Shown: in pieces, positions 43,629 through 51,837 of the stretch
How the letters are laid out: every line of letters starts with the position of its first letter
Position numbering within the stretch: the stretch's first letter is position 1
DNA from: Acidobacteriota bacterium
GTDB taxonomy: Bacteria; Acidobacteriota; Blastocatellia; Pyrinomonadales; Pyrinomonadaceae
NCBI GenBank assembly: GCA_019239425.1
Contig: JAFAZX010000081.1
Location: 38,721-102,720, forward strand
Direction: 5' to 3'
Length of the DNA stretch: 64,000 nucleotides
Notes under the pieces: generated by a model
Database searches by the model: none
What the model was told of the DNA's origin: nothing
What the model saw: only the letters and a program-made list of their open reading frames with translations
Made by a program: the position numbers and the translations under genes

Positions 43629-43699
43629 ATGGTGAATGGTGAACGGTGAACGGAGACCCCGACTTCACCATTCACCATTTACCATTTACCATTCACCAA
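43623..43699. repeat. Heptamer-repeat hairpin (GTGAATG/GTGAACG family)
   Basis: GGTGAATGGTGAATGGTGAACGGTGAACGG ... TTCACCATTCACCATTTACCATTTACCATTCACC. Confidence 0.85.
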
Positions 43700-43700
43700 C

Positions 43701-45614
43701 ATGCGATCTGTCATCGTCGGCACGGCCGGCCACATCGACCACGGGAAGACGACTCTGGTGCGCGCGCTGACGGGCGTGGACGCCGACCGCCTGCCCGAGG
43801 AGAAGCGTCGCGGCATCACCATCGACCTCGGGTTCGCCGAGCTGGACTTGGGCGACGTGCGCGTCGGCTTCGTGGACGTGCCCGGCCACGAGCGCTTCGT
43901 CAAGAACATGCTCGCCGGCGCGCACGGCATCGACCTCGTCGCGCTGGTCATCGCCGCGGACGAGGGCGTGATGCCGCAGACGCGCGAGCACTTCGACATC
44001 TGCCGCCTGCTCGGAGTCAAAGCCGGGCTGGTCGTTTTGACGAAGGCGGACGCGGTGGACGAAGAGTTGCTCGAACTCGTCCGGCTCGAAGCGTCGGAGC
44101 TGGTCGCCGGCTCTTTCCTCGAAGGCGCGCCGGTCGTGGCCGCGAGCGCGCGGACGGGGCAGGGCATTGAAGAGCTGAAGGAGGTTTTGCGCGCGGCGGC
44201 GCTCGCGGCGCCCGAGCGTTCGGGGGACGAGGTGGCGCGGCTGCCCGTCGACCGCTCGTTCACGATGCGCGGCTTCGGCGCGGTGGCGACGGGCACGCTC
44301 GTCGCGGGCGAGATTAGGGAGGGCGAAGAGTTGGAGCTTCTCCCCACGGGGACGCGCGTGCGCGTGCGCGGGCTTCAGGTGCACGGCGCGAGCGTGCACG
44401 AGGCGCGCGCGGGGCAGAGGACTGCCGTGAACCTCGGCGGCGTCGAGACGGCGGGCGTCGAGCGCGGGATGGTGCTCGCGCCCGTGGGTCGCCTGCGGCC
44501 GACGCAGATTATGGACGCGCGCGTCACGGTGCTCGCCGACGCGCCGCGACCCTTGCGCGCGCGGCAGCGCGTCCGCGTCCACCACGGCGCGTTGGAAGCG
44601 CTGGCGCGCGTCTCCGTGCTCGAAGAGTCAGGCGAGGTCGCGCCGGGCTCCGCGGGTCTCGTGCAGTTGCGCCTCGAATCGCCAATCGTCGCGCTCCCCG
44701 GCGACCGCTTCATCCTGCGCACGTACTCGCCGCAGCAGACGTTCGCGGGCGGCGTCGTCCTCGACGCTCACGCCCAGAAGCACCGCGGCCGCGAGCGCGC
44801 GTCGGCGCGCTCCGCGCTTAAAGCCTTCGAAGGCGCAGACCCGGGCGCGCGGCTCGCCTTCTTCGTCGAATCGGCGGGCGAGCGCGGGCTGCGCCGCGAG
44901 GAGGCCGCGGCGCGCACGGGCTGGCGCGACGACCGTTTGGCCTCCGCCGTCTCGGAGGCAGAGCGGCGCGGCCCGGTCGTCGAGGCCGAAGGGGTTCTGG
45001 TTTCTAAAGACGTTCTGGAAAGGCTGCGGCGCGCGGCGGTCGAAGAGGTCGAGGCGCACCACCGGCGCGAGCCGCTTTCGAAGGGCCTCGCGCGCGAGAC
45101 TCTGCGCGAAAAGGTCTTCACGCACGCCGCACCCGAGGTCTTCCGGGCCGCGTTGAAGAAGGCTGAAGAAGAGGGCGCGCTCGTCGCGGAGCGCGACCTC
45201 GTGCGCGCGGCCGGCCACAGCCTCGACCTCTCGCCCGCGGACGCCGCGCTGCGCGACCGGCTCGAAGCGGTCTACCGCGACGCGGCGCTCGAAGCGCCCG
45301 CGCTCGAAGACGCGTTCGCGCGCGCGGGCGGCGCGGGCGCGCGGCGCGAACACCTGCGCAAACTCCTCCAACTCCTCCTCGACGCGGGCGCGCTCGTGCG
45401 CGTCAAGGAAGACCTCCTCCTCCACCGCGACCCGCTCGAACACCTCACGGCGGCGCTGCGCGACTACGCCGCGCGCACCCCCGACCGCCTCATCGACGTG
45501 GCCGCCTTCAAAGAACTCTCCGGCGTCTCGCGCAAGTACGCCATCCCGCTCCTCGAATACTTCGACCGCGAGCGCGTCACCAGACGGGCCGGGGATAAGA
45601 GGCTGATTCTGTGA
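43701..45614 (+). CDS. selB: Selenocysteine-specific elongation factor SelB
   Basis: [59 protein letters not shown]-terminal winged helices with [14 protein letters not shown]-type tail ([28 protein letters not shown]). Confidence 0.95.
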   Translation: MRSVIVGTAGHIDHGKTTLVRALTGVDADRLPEEKRRGITIDLGFAELDLGDVRVGFVDVPGHERFVKNMLAGAHGIDLVALVIAADEGVMPQTREHFDICRLLGVKAGLVVLTKADAVDEELLELVRLEASELVAGSFLEGAPVVAASARTGQGIEELKEVLRAAALAAPERSGDEVARLPVDRSFTMRGFGAVATGTLVAGEIREGEELELLPTGTRVRVRGLQVHGASVHEARAGQRTAVNLGGVETAGVERGMVLAPVGRLRPTQIMDARVTVLADAPRPLRARQRVRVHHGALEALARVSVLEESGEVAPGSAGLVQLRLESPIVALPGDRFILRTYSPQQTFAGGVVLDAHAQKHRGRERASARSALKAFEGADPGARLAFFVESAGERGLRREEAAARTGWRDDRLASAVSEAERRGPVVEAEGVLVSKDVLERLRRAAVEEVEAHHRREPLSKGLARETLREKVFTHAAPEVFRAALKKAEEEGALVAERDLVRAAGHSLDLSPADAALRDRLEAVYRDAALEAPALEDAFARAGGAGARREHLRKLLQLLLDAGALVRVKEDLLLHRDPLEHLTAALRDYAARTPDRLIDVAAFKELSGVSRKYAIPLLEYFDRERVTRRAGDKRLIL

Positions 45615-45669
45615 AGGGTGCTGGGTGCTGGGTAAGAACAGGCTTTTTACCCAGCACCCAGCACCCTTC
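45613..45669. repeat. Heptamer-repeat hairpin (GTGCTGG family)
   Basis: AAGGGTGCTGGGTGCTGGGTAA ... TTACCCAGCACCCAGCACCCTT. Confidence 0.9.
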
Positions 45670-45836
45670 CCCTTTCCCCCACAAACCCCTTGCGTCCGGC
45701 GGGGCGCGGCGCTAACATAGCGGCGAATCCAGAAGCAATACCGTCGGAAGCAAAACCCGGCAAATACTCCAGAGCTTTTTCGGCTTAATTTAAGAAGCCG
45801 TCGAGATTCAGACTAACCGAACTCAGGAGGTTCAAG

Positions 45837-46055
45837 ATGAAGAGTCTGGTTGACGCTCTGCTTGGGATCGTTGGGGTCGCCGCGCTGGTCTTTGCAATCT
45901 GGCAGTTCTACCTCTTCGCCGCGACGACCGACCCGCAGGGGAACACGCCGCACCTCTGGAAGGCCATCGCGGGCTTTGTGGTGCTCTGCGTCTGCGCGCT
46001 CGCCATCTTCCTGCGCCACTCGGGGGCGGAAGAGGAGATACACATCACGCAGTGA
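45837..46055 (+). CDS. Small two-TM membrane protein
   Basis: LLGIVGVAALVFAIWQFYLFA, AIAGFVVLCVCALAIFL; AGGAGG upstream. Confidence 0.65.
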   Translation: MKSLVDALLGIVGVAALVFAIWQFYLFAATTDPQGNTPHLWKAIAGFVVLCVCALAIFLRHSGAEEEIHITQ

Positions 46056-46102
46056 CGGGCCGCGCGCCGCTCCCGTCCCGCCGACCGCGTCACGCTCGAA
46101 AG

Positions 46103-46158
46103 GCGCCGCGGGCGCCGTCGCGAACGAAAGCCGACGGCGCCCGCGGCGCGTCGCTTTT
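46103..46158 (+). terminator. Strong hairpin terminator
   Basis: GCGCCGCGGGCGCCGTCG / CGACGGCGCCCGCGGCGC perfect 18-bp stem then gtcgctttt. Confidence 0.85.
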
Positions 46159-46196
46159 AGACACCCCGGCCCCGCGGGCGGGGAAGGACTAGCCAG

Positions 46197-46568
46197 ATGC
46201 TCCTCTCCTACACGGCGGCGCTCGCGCAGGTGCGCACCCCTTCCTACTTCCCCTGGATCGCGTTCGGGCTGCTCAGCCTGGGCGGCCTGGGCTGGCTCAT
46301 CGCGGCGGCCCTGGGCTTCGCGCGCGCCCGCGCCTTCGGCGAGTCGCCGCGCTGGTTCGCCATCTCGGCCGTCTGCCTGCTGCTCTACCACATACAGATT
46401 TTCGTCTTCGTCATCTACGGCATCAGCGGGCAGAACCCCGAGAGCCTGCTCGCGATGGGCGCCTTCTTCAACCTCTTCGTCGCGCTCGGCGCCGTCTGCG
46501 CCATCATCGGCTTCATGCGCATGAACGACCCGCGCACGCGGCCGCTGGGAGGGGAAGAGCTGGACTGA
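46197..46568 (+). CDS. Multi-TM hypothetical protein
   Basis: WIAFGLLSLGGLGWLIAAALGFA, WFAISAVCLLLYHIQIFVFVIY. Confidence 0.6.
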   Translation: MLLSYTAALAQVRTPSYFPWIAFGLLSLGGLGWLIAAALGFARARAFGESPRWFAISAVCLLLYHIQIFVFVIYGISGQNPESLLAMGAFFNLFVALGAVCAIIGFMRMNDPRTRPLGGEELD

Positions 46569-46585
46569 GCTTTTCATCGAAGACA

Positions 46586-46634
46586 AAAGGAGAAGCCCCT
46601 CCCGCTCGCGGCCGGAGGGGCTTCTCCTTTTAAC
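46586..46634. terminator. Bidirectional hairpin terminator between convergent genes
   Basis: AAAAGGAGAAGCCCCTCC ... GGAGGGGCTTCTCCTTTT. Confidence 0.85.
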
Positions 46635-46645
46635 TGACGACCGAC

Positions 46646-47626
46646 TCAGCGCCTCTTGTTCAGCTCGCGCGCGGCCTCGACGGCGTAGTACGTGAGGATG
46701 ACGTCCGCGCCCGCGCGCCTGATGCCCGTCAAGGTCTCCATCATCGCGCGCTTCTCGTCGATCCAGCCGCGCTGCGCCGCCGCCTTCAACATCGCGTACT
46801 CGCCCGAGACGTGGTACGCGGCGAGCGGCAGGTCGAAGCGGTCGCGCACCTGGCGCAGAACGTCCAGGTAGGGGCCGGCCGGCTTGACCATCAGGAAGTC
46901 CGCGCCCTCCATCACGTCCAGCTCGGCCTCGCGCATCGCCTCGCGCGCGTTGGCCGCGTCCATCTGGTACGCGCGCCGGTCGCCGAAGGCGGGCGCCGAG
47001 TCGGCCGCCTCGCGGAACGGGCCGTAGAAGGCCGAAGCGTACTTCACCGCGTACGACATGACGGCGACGTGCTCGAAGCCGGCCTCGTCCAGGCCCGAGC
47101 GGATGGCCCCGACCTGCCCGTCCATCATCGCCGAAGGCGCGACGATGTCGGCCCCGGCCGCGGCCTGGCTGACGGCCGTGCGCGCGATGAGTTCGAGCGA
47201 CTCGTCGTTCAAGACCTCGCCCCCGCGCACGACGCCGCAGTGTCCGTGCGAAGTGTACTCGCACAGGCACGTGTCGGCGATGACGACCATCTCGGGCACG
47301 GCGCGGCGCACGGCGCGGACGGCCTCCTGCACGACGCCGCGCTCGGCGTAGGCGCCGGTGGCCGTCTCGTCCTTCGACTCCGGCAGCCCGAAGAGGATGA
47401 CTCCGGGGACGCCCGCGTCGAAGGCGGCGGCCGCCTCGCGCGCGACCTGATCGACCGAGAGGTTGAAGACGCCCGGCATCGAAGAGACCTCTTTCCGCAC
47501 GCCCTCGCCCGGGCACGCAAACAGCGGCAGGATCAGATCCTCCGGCGCGAGCCGCGTCTCCCTGACCAGCGCCCGCACGCCCTCGCGCCGTCTCAAGCGC
47601 CTCGGCCGGTGGACAAGCTCATTCAT
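46646..47626 (-). CDS. hemB: Delta-aminolevulinic acid dehydratase (porphobilinogen synthase)
   Basis: [63 protein letters not shown]. Confidence 0.96.
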   Translation of the reverse strand: MNELVHRPRRLRRREGVRALVRETRLAPEDLILPLFACPGEGVRKEVSSMPGVFNLSVDQVAREAAAAFDAGVPGVILFGLPESKDETATGAYAERGVVQEAVRAVRRAVPEMVVIADTCLCEYTSHGHCGVVRGGEVLNDESLELIARTAVSQAAAGADIVAPSAMMDGQVGAIRSGLDEAGFEHVAVMSYAVKYASAFYGPFREAADSAPAFGDRRAYQMDAANAREAMREAELDVMEGADFLMVKPAGPYLDVLRQVRDRFDLPLAAYHVSGEYAMLKAAAQRGWIDEKRAMMETLTGIRRAGADVILTYYAVEAARELNKRR

Positions 47627-47759
47627 GAAATACCTCTCTCTTCGACTGTAAGGATAAGAACGTCCCCCCGCGAAATGATACGACCCCACACCCCCGCGCG
47701 CAAACTCGGCCCGCGCTTGACCTTTCCGCGACGGCCCCTATAATTGAACCCTTCCACAC

Positions 47760-47836
47760 GGCGGGGTAGCTCAGCTGGTTAGAGCGTGGGATTCATAACC
47801 CCAAGGTCGGGAGTTCAAGTCTCCCCCCCGCTACCA
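47760..47836 (+). tRNA. tRNA-Met (CAT), CCA encoded
   Basis: GGCGGGGTAGCTCAGCTGGTTAGAGC, anticodon loop TTCATAA, T-arm GGGAGTTCAAGTCTCCC, 3' CCA; an A31-C39 mismatch in the anticodon stem. Confidence 0.92.
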
Positions 47837-47860
47837 ATCTTTTCCTGTTGTGACAACAAC

Positions 47861-49090
47861 TTACGAGGCGGCGGCGGATTGCGGGTCCGCCGCCGCTTTT
47901 CGCTTTGCCGAGATTTTGCCGAGGCCGGAAAAGCCGCGCCCATCGTAGGACGCGACCAACTCCATCGCCCGCTCCATCTCCTCGGGGGAGGCGTGCGTGT
48001 AGTCGCCCGTCATGCTGTTGGGCGAATGCCCGAGGATGTCGCGGCGGACGTGCTCGGGCACGCCCATCTCGGCCGCCCTTGAAGACCACGTGTGCCGCAG
48101 GTCATGGAAGGTGAGGTTGCTGATCCCCGCTAGACCGCAGGCGCTGACGAACCCCTTCTTGATGTCGTTGATGCGCTCGCCCGTGCGGATGCTCCTGAAG
48201 ACGTACTCCCCCGTGGTCACGTCTTCGCAGAGCCTCCGCAGGATGTCGCGCACCCGCCGACTCATCGGGATCACGCGCGGCCTGCCGTTCTTGCTCTCCT
48301 CAATGAGGAGCCAGCCGGGCCTGACCTCCCACACCTCACCCTTGATGACGCGGGTGAAGGTGACGTGTCCGAAGTTCAGGTCCTGGCGCCTGAGCCGGAA
48401 CAACTCGCCCTTCCGCATCCCCGTGCAGAGAGCCACCTCCGAGACCGGCCGCAGGTGCTCACGCCTGCCGACTAAGCCCTTGCCGAAGAGCGCTTTCTCC
48501 TCTTCGGACGAGAGGCGGCGGCTGCGTTTGCGCCGCGCCGGTATCTTCCCGCGCACCGACTTTGGCAGCTCGTCGCAGGGGTTCGAGGTCGCCACCTTCT
48601 CCCTCATCGCCATCCGGAAGATGGACGAGAGCAGGGTCACCTCCTTGTTAACCGTGGTCGGGCTGCGCTTGCAACTCACCGCGCTCCCGTCCTCCAGCAC
48701 CCGCTTTCTGACAGTCTCGCTGTCCAAGCGCTGGTTGATGAACCTGACGACCGTCATCACCGTGATCTCGTCGAAGCCCTTGTCGTTGAAATGCTCCTTG
48801 AGCATCTCGCAGCGGAACTCGTCGTGATCCGATGATGAGTGGTTCTCGCGGGCGAAGGGTAGAAAGACCTTGTCCACGAAGGCCGAGAAGCGCTTCAACT
48901 CCTCGCGCTCCGCGCCGTCGCGGTAGGTGCCGTCCAGGACCTTGCGCCGCTCCTTGAAGGCGAGTTCGCGCGCCTCCTTTTTGTCCCCGGCGATAGAACT
49001 GCCGTCCTTCCCGTTGAAACTGCCTGAGTAACGCTTTCCGTTGACAAAGAACTCGTAGTGCCAGAACTGGCCTCTTTTCCTGACGTACAT
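47861..49090 (-). CDS. Tyrosine recombinase/integrase
   Basis: CTGMRKGELFRLRRQDL, HDLRHTWSSRAAEMGVPEHVRRDILGHSPNSMTGDYTHAS (R...HxxR...H...Y). Confidence 0.95.
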   Translation of the reverse strand: MYVRKRGQFWHYEFFVNGKRYSGSFNGKDGSSIAGDKKEARELAFKERRKVLDGTYRDGAEREELKRFSAFVDKVFLPFARENHSSSDHDEFRCEMLKEHFNDKGFDEITVMTVVRFINQRLDSETVRKRVLEDGSAVSCKRSPTTVNKEVTLLSSIFRMAMREKVATSNPCDELPKSVRGKIPARRKRSRRLSSEEEKALFGKGLVGRREHLRPVSEVALCTGMRKGELFRLRRQDLNFGHVTFTRVIKGEVWEVRPGWLLIEESKNGRPRVIPMSRRVRDILRRLCEDVTTGEYVFRSIRTGERINDIKKGFVSACGLAGISNLTFHDLRHTWSSRAAEMGVPEHVRRDILGHSPNSMTGDYTHASPEEMERAMELVASYDGRGFSGLGKISAKRKAAADPQSAAAS

Positions 49091-49167
49091 CCGACGCTCC
49101 TTTCTCCGGGGTCGCGGCCGAAAGAAGCGACCTAGAGTTTAGCTTCTGGAGTGGCTCGTAACAAAAC

Positions 49168-49440
49168 CTAACTGGCCGCCCGCTTCTTCAGCTTGGGTCG
49201 TTCGGCCCATTCGAGCAGCTTCGCGAGTGGGAAGACGGTCACGCCGTCCAGGTCTAAGAAGGGGATCGGGTAAGCAGTCTTGCCCTTTCGGGCCTTATCT
49301 ACCAGGTTGCGTATATGGCCGTCCGAACAGCCGAGAAGGACGTGGGCCTCCCTGATCGTGATGAACTCCTTCGCCCTGATCATCCTCAAAGTCTTCCCGA
49401 TCTCCTGAGCCGCGTGGTCGTCGGAGGCGGAGTGAGCCAC
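49168..49440 (-). CDS. Excisionase-like helix-turn-helix protein
   Basis: FITIREAHVLLGCSDGHIRNLVDKARKGKTAYPIPFLDLDGVTVFPLAKLLEWAERPK. Confidence 0.75.
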   Translation of the reverse strand: MAHSASDDHAAQEIGKTLRMIRAKEFITIREAHVLLGCSDGHIRNLVDKARKGKTAYPIPFLDLDGVTVFPLAKLLEWAERPKLKKRAAS

Positions 49441-49624
49441 GCTTTGCCCCTACACGGTCTGCTCGGCGAACACTTCTCTGGCCACCGCGCGCATTCGCTC
49501 TTCTAGCGCGGTGAAGAAGGCATCTTTCATTTGATTAGTCTCGGCGCTCCCCATTAATTCCTTTACCTCAGTCCTCTCACGCCGCGTCGCGGCTCAGGCC
49601 GTGTGATTGGCAAAGGTGGTGCCG

Positions 49625-49648
49625 CGTTTTGCTCAGCGTTTTGCTCAG
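49625..49648 (+). repeat. Tandem duplication of CGTTTTGCTCAG (2 x 12 bp)
   Basis: CGTTTTGCTCAGCGTTTTGCTCAG. Confidence 0.9.
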
Positions 49649-49798
49649 CTCAGATTCGTTAATCGTATGAGGTCGTATGCGCGCGATTTTTGGGCGGTTT
49701 GCTATGCCGGCCGGTTAGAGGTGTACGCCCGGTTATATCTTGAGGGAGGCCCGGCCGGATGTGCTTTCCCTACCCGCGAGTAGACTTTCCCCACTCGC

Positions 49799-49840
49799 CG
49801 TGTGGGGATTGTCTACTCGCGAGTAGACAATCCCCACACG
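49799..49840. promoter_or_regulatory. Perfect 42-nt palindrome plus degenerate third half-site at ~49775-49793
   Basis: CGTGTGGGGATTGTCTACTCG|CGAGTAGACAATCCCCACACG; nearby CGCGAGTAGACTTTCCCCAC. Confidence 0.85.
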
Positions 49841-50052
49841 AGGCGGCTGCTTACGGGAGGGCGTGTGGCGAGGAGCGGATACTTCGTCAGGCTTACTAAA
49901 TCTACCCCCTTTCAACAGAAGTCTCTTCAATTATTCCTTGTCGCAGAGGAGTTGGAGGGTAGAGCCGCTTCAGCTTCCGGCACCGGAACTTCACATCGAT
50001 CTGCATGTGATGGCCCGGCGCTTGCTTCTCGTACTGCTGCCACGTCACGGTG

Positions 50053-50075
50053 GGACGTGTAACGATTACACGTCC
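50053..50075. promoter_or_regulatory. Inverted repeat, candidate operator upstream of ParB-like gene
   Basis: GGACGTGTAA CGA TTACACGTCC. Confidence 0.7.
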
Positions 50076-50141
50076 TCCTTTCTGAAAACTACAGCGAGAT
50101 GTGTCTACCGACTGCGGACCGCGATCAGAGTGAGGAGTTTT

Positions 50142-51233
50142 ATGGAAGTGCCGGCAGATGTCGGAAGTTTAGTCGTCGAACTTGAGTTGGGAAAACTTAA
50201 AGAGCCCACCTTTTACGAAGTCCTGTTCGGTGCCACCTCTATTGCTGAACAAGACCTTCTCCAAGACGCAGTACTCAAGGTCAGGCCGCTTAAGCCTGCC
50301 GGCAGGGCCTACGAGATCGTCGTCGGTGTCGAGCAATACAGAGCGGCGCTCAGGCAGGGCGCGCGAGCCGTCGCCGCCGTCGTCAAGGAGATGACGGAAG
50401 ACGAAGCGCGCCGCTACGCCACCGATGAGTTCCTGCGTGCCGCGGCCTCTTCGTCGGCTAGGAGCGTCGTCCAGCTTCTCGTCGCCGCCAAAGATAACGA
50501 GGCGCGCGGCGGCGAGTGGGGCGTCGAGCGCCTGACGAAGGCCCTGGGAATTAAAACGTCAACTTACGCGCACGCCTGGTCGAGTGTCACCTTTGTTTGT
50601 GATCAGCTTCGGCGGAGTGAGCCCGAGGCGGCGCACCTCGGCTTGGCGGAGTTAGTCGCCTTGGCGGTTCGCAGGAACTTTCTGCCCGCGTTCACGGAGC
50701 TTTACACGGGGCGGATGACGGTCAACCGTTTCTACCGGGATGTCTATAAAGCAAGTGAGGTCGGCCAGGAGAAGAGCCGGCAGCAGCAGGAGGCGAAGGG
50801 CAAGCGCAAACTTCGGCCCGCTGCCGGCGCGCGCCCTTCGGCAGAAGGCGTTGCCGCCGATAGCCCGGCCCACGCGGCACTCACCCCCGGACAACTCGTC
50901 ACCGAAGCCTTACTCAAACTAGCCGAAGCTGCGTCCGTAAATGACGGCGGCGATGACGACGCTGGCGGCGAACAGGTCTTGGACCAACAAATCGTCACGT
51001 TCATCGACTCACACATCAATCTCCAAGCCACGATCCGTCGAATCTGCCGGCGACTGCTAAACCACCTCGGCTCCATGCACGGTCATCACCGCAGGTCTAA
51101 AGCTACACGTCCGGCGCAGCCCGTCTACCTCGACGACGCCCGCCAGCTTTCCTTCGACCTTCCGGTGGCGGCGAGCCAGCCGGGCGGCCCGGAATCGGAG
51201 CGTCGGCGCGATAATAAAGCCAGCGCCGCCTGA
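50142..51233 (+). CDS. ParB-like nuclease/partition-domain protein
   Basis: VLKVRPLKPAGRAYEIVVGVEQYRAALRQGARAVAAVVKEMTEDEARRYATDEFLRAA resembles ParB/Srx core; ATG 50142 with GAGGAG upstream. Confidence 0.65.
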   Translation: MEVPADVGSLVVELELGKLKEPTFYEVLFGATSIAEQDLLQDAVLKVRPLKPAGRAYEIVVGVEQYRAALRQGARAVAAVVKEMTEDEARRYATDEFLRAAASSSARSVVQLLVAAKDNEARGGEWGVERLTKALGIKTSTYAHAWSSVTFVCDQLRRSEPEAAHLGLAELVALAVRRNFLPAFTELYTGRMTVNRFYRDVYKASEVGQEKSRQQQEAKGKRKLRPAAGARPSAEGVAADSPAHAALTPGQLVTEALLKLAEAASVNDGGDDDAGGEQVLDQQIVTFIDSHINLQATIRRICRRLLNHLGSMHGHHRRSKATRPAQPVYLDDARQLSFDLPVAASQPGGPESERRRDNKASAA

Positions 51234-51423
51234 TCTCAGACTTTCCTGCGCGGCCGAATTTTCGTACTTGCGTCTCCCTTTAGCAGCGTCAGACACGAAG
51301 CCCGAGCGAAATAGAAAGCCCGAGAACTTAGGGGTAGGTGAGCAAGCAAGCCAGTTATGTTTAGCTTTAAGAAAAACCATTCTGTCACGCCCATGAACGA
51401 ACGAGGGGAGGAGAAGAATTTTC

Positions 51424-51837
51424 ATGTCTGACCAAAAGAAGAAGGGGCAAAGTAAGGGGCGCTCGAAGGCCGGTCGCGGCGGGAGGCCGAAGCTGGACGA
51501 CACGGAACGTCGGAGCCGGATGATAGGCGTGTCCGTCAATGACGACGAGTACGAAGCGATTGGAGGCAAGGCCAAAGTGCATCACATGACCCGGGCCTTC
51601 TTCTTGCGTCACGTCGGCCTCGGCTACAGGATGCGCCGCCCGATCCCGCCCATCAACTATCTCGCATACAGGAAGCTGGGCCGCATGGCCGCGAACCTCA
51701 ACCGTGTAATTCTACTGAGCAACATGGGGAAGCCGTTCGGGATCAACCGGGAGTTCGCGGAGCAGATGTACGAGCAACTGCAATCGGTCCGGCGCAACTT
51801 ACTGGGGGTGGAGCGTGACGATCACGAAGGTAACTAA
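51424..51837 (+). CDS. MobC-like mobilization/relaxosome accessory protein
   Basis: RRSRMIGVSVNDDEYEAIGGKAK... INYLAYRKLGRMAANLNRVILLSNMGK; overlaps relaxase start. Confidence 0.8.
   Translation: MSDQKKKGQSKGRSKAGRGGRPKLDDTERRSRMIGVSVNDDEYEAIGGKAKVHHMTRAFFLRHVGLGYRMRRPIPPINYLAYRKLGRMAANLNRVILLSNMGKPFGINREFAEQMYEQLQSVRRNLLGVERDDHEGN

Noticed and set aside
45813-47516. 567-aa minus-strand ORF
   Set aside because: Crosses several supported genes (two small TM genes and hemB) out of frame; no protein-like features.
49733-49930. Two opposite-strand short ORFs both containing GIVYSRVDNPHT
   Set aside because: Identity is an artefact of the 42-nt DNA palindrome; no other coding support.
49863-50141. 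N-terminal extension of the ParB-like ORF
   Set aside because: Not protein-like, spans a probable operator; ATG 50142 has a good ribosome-binding site.
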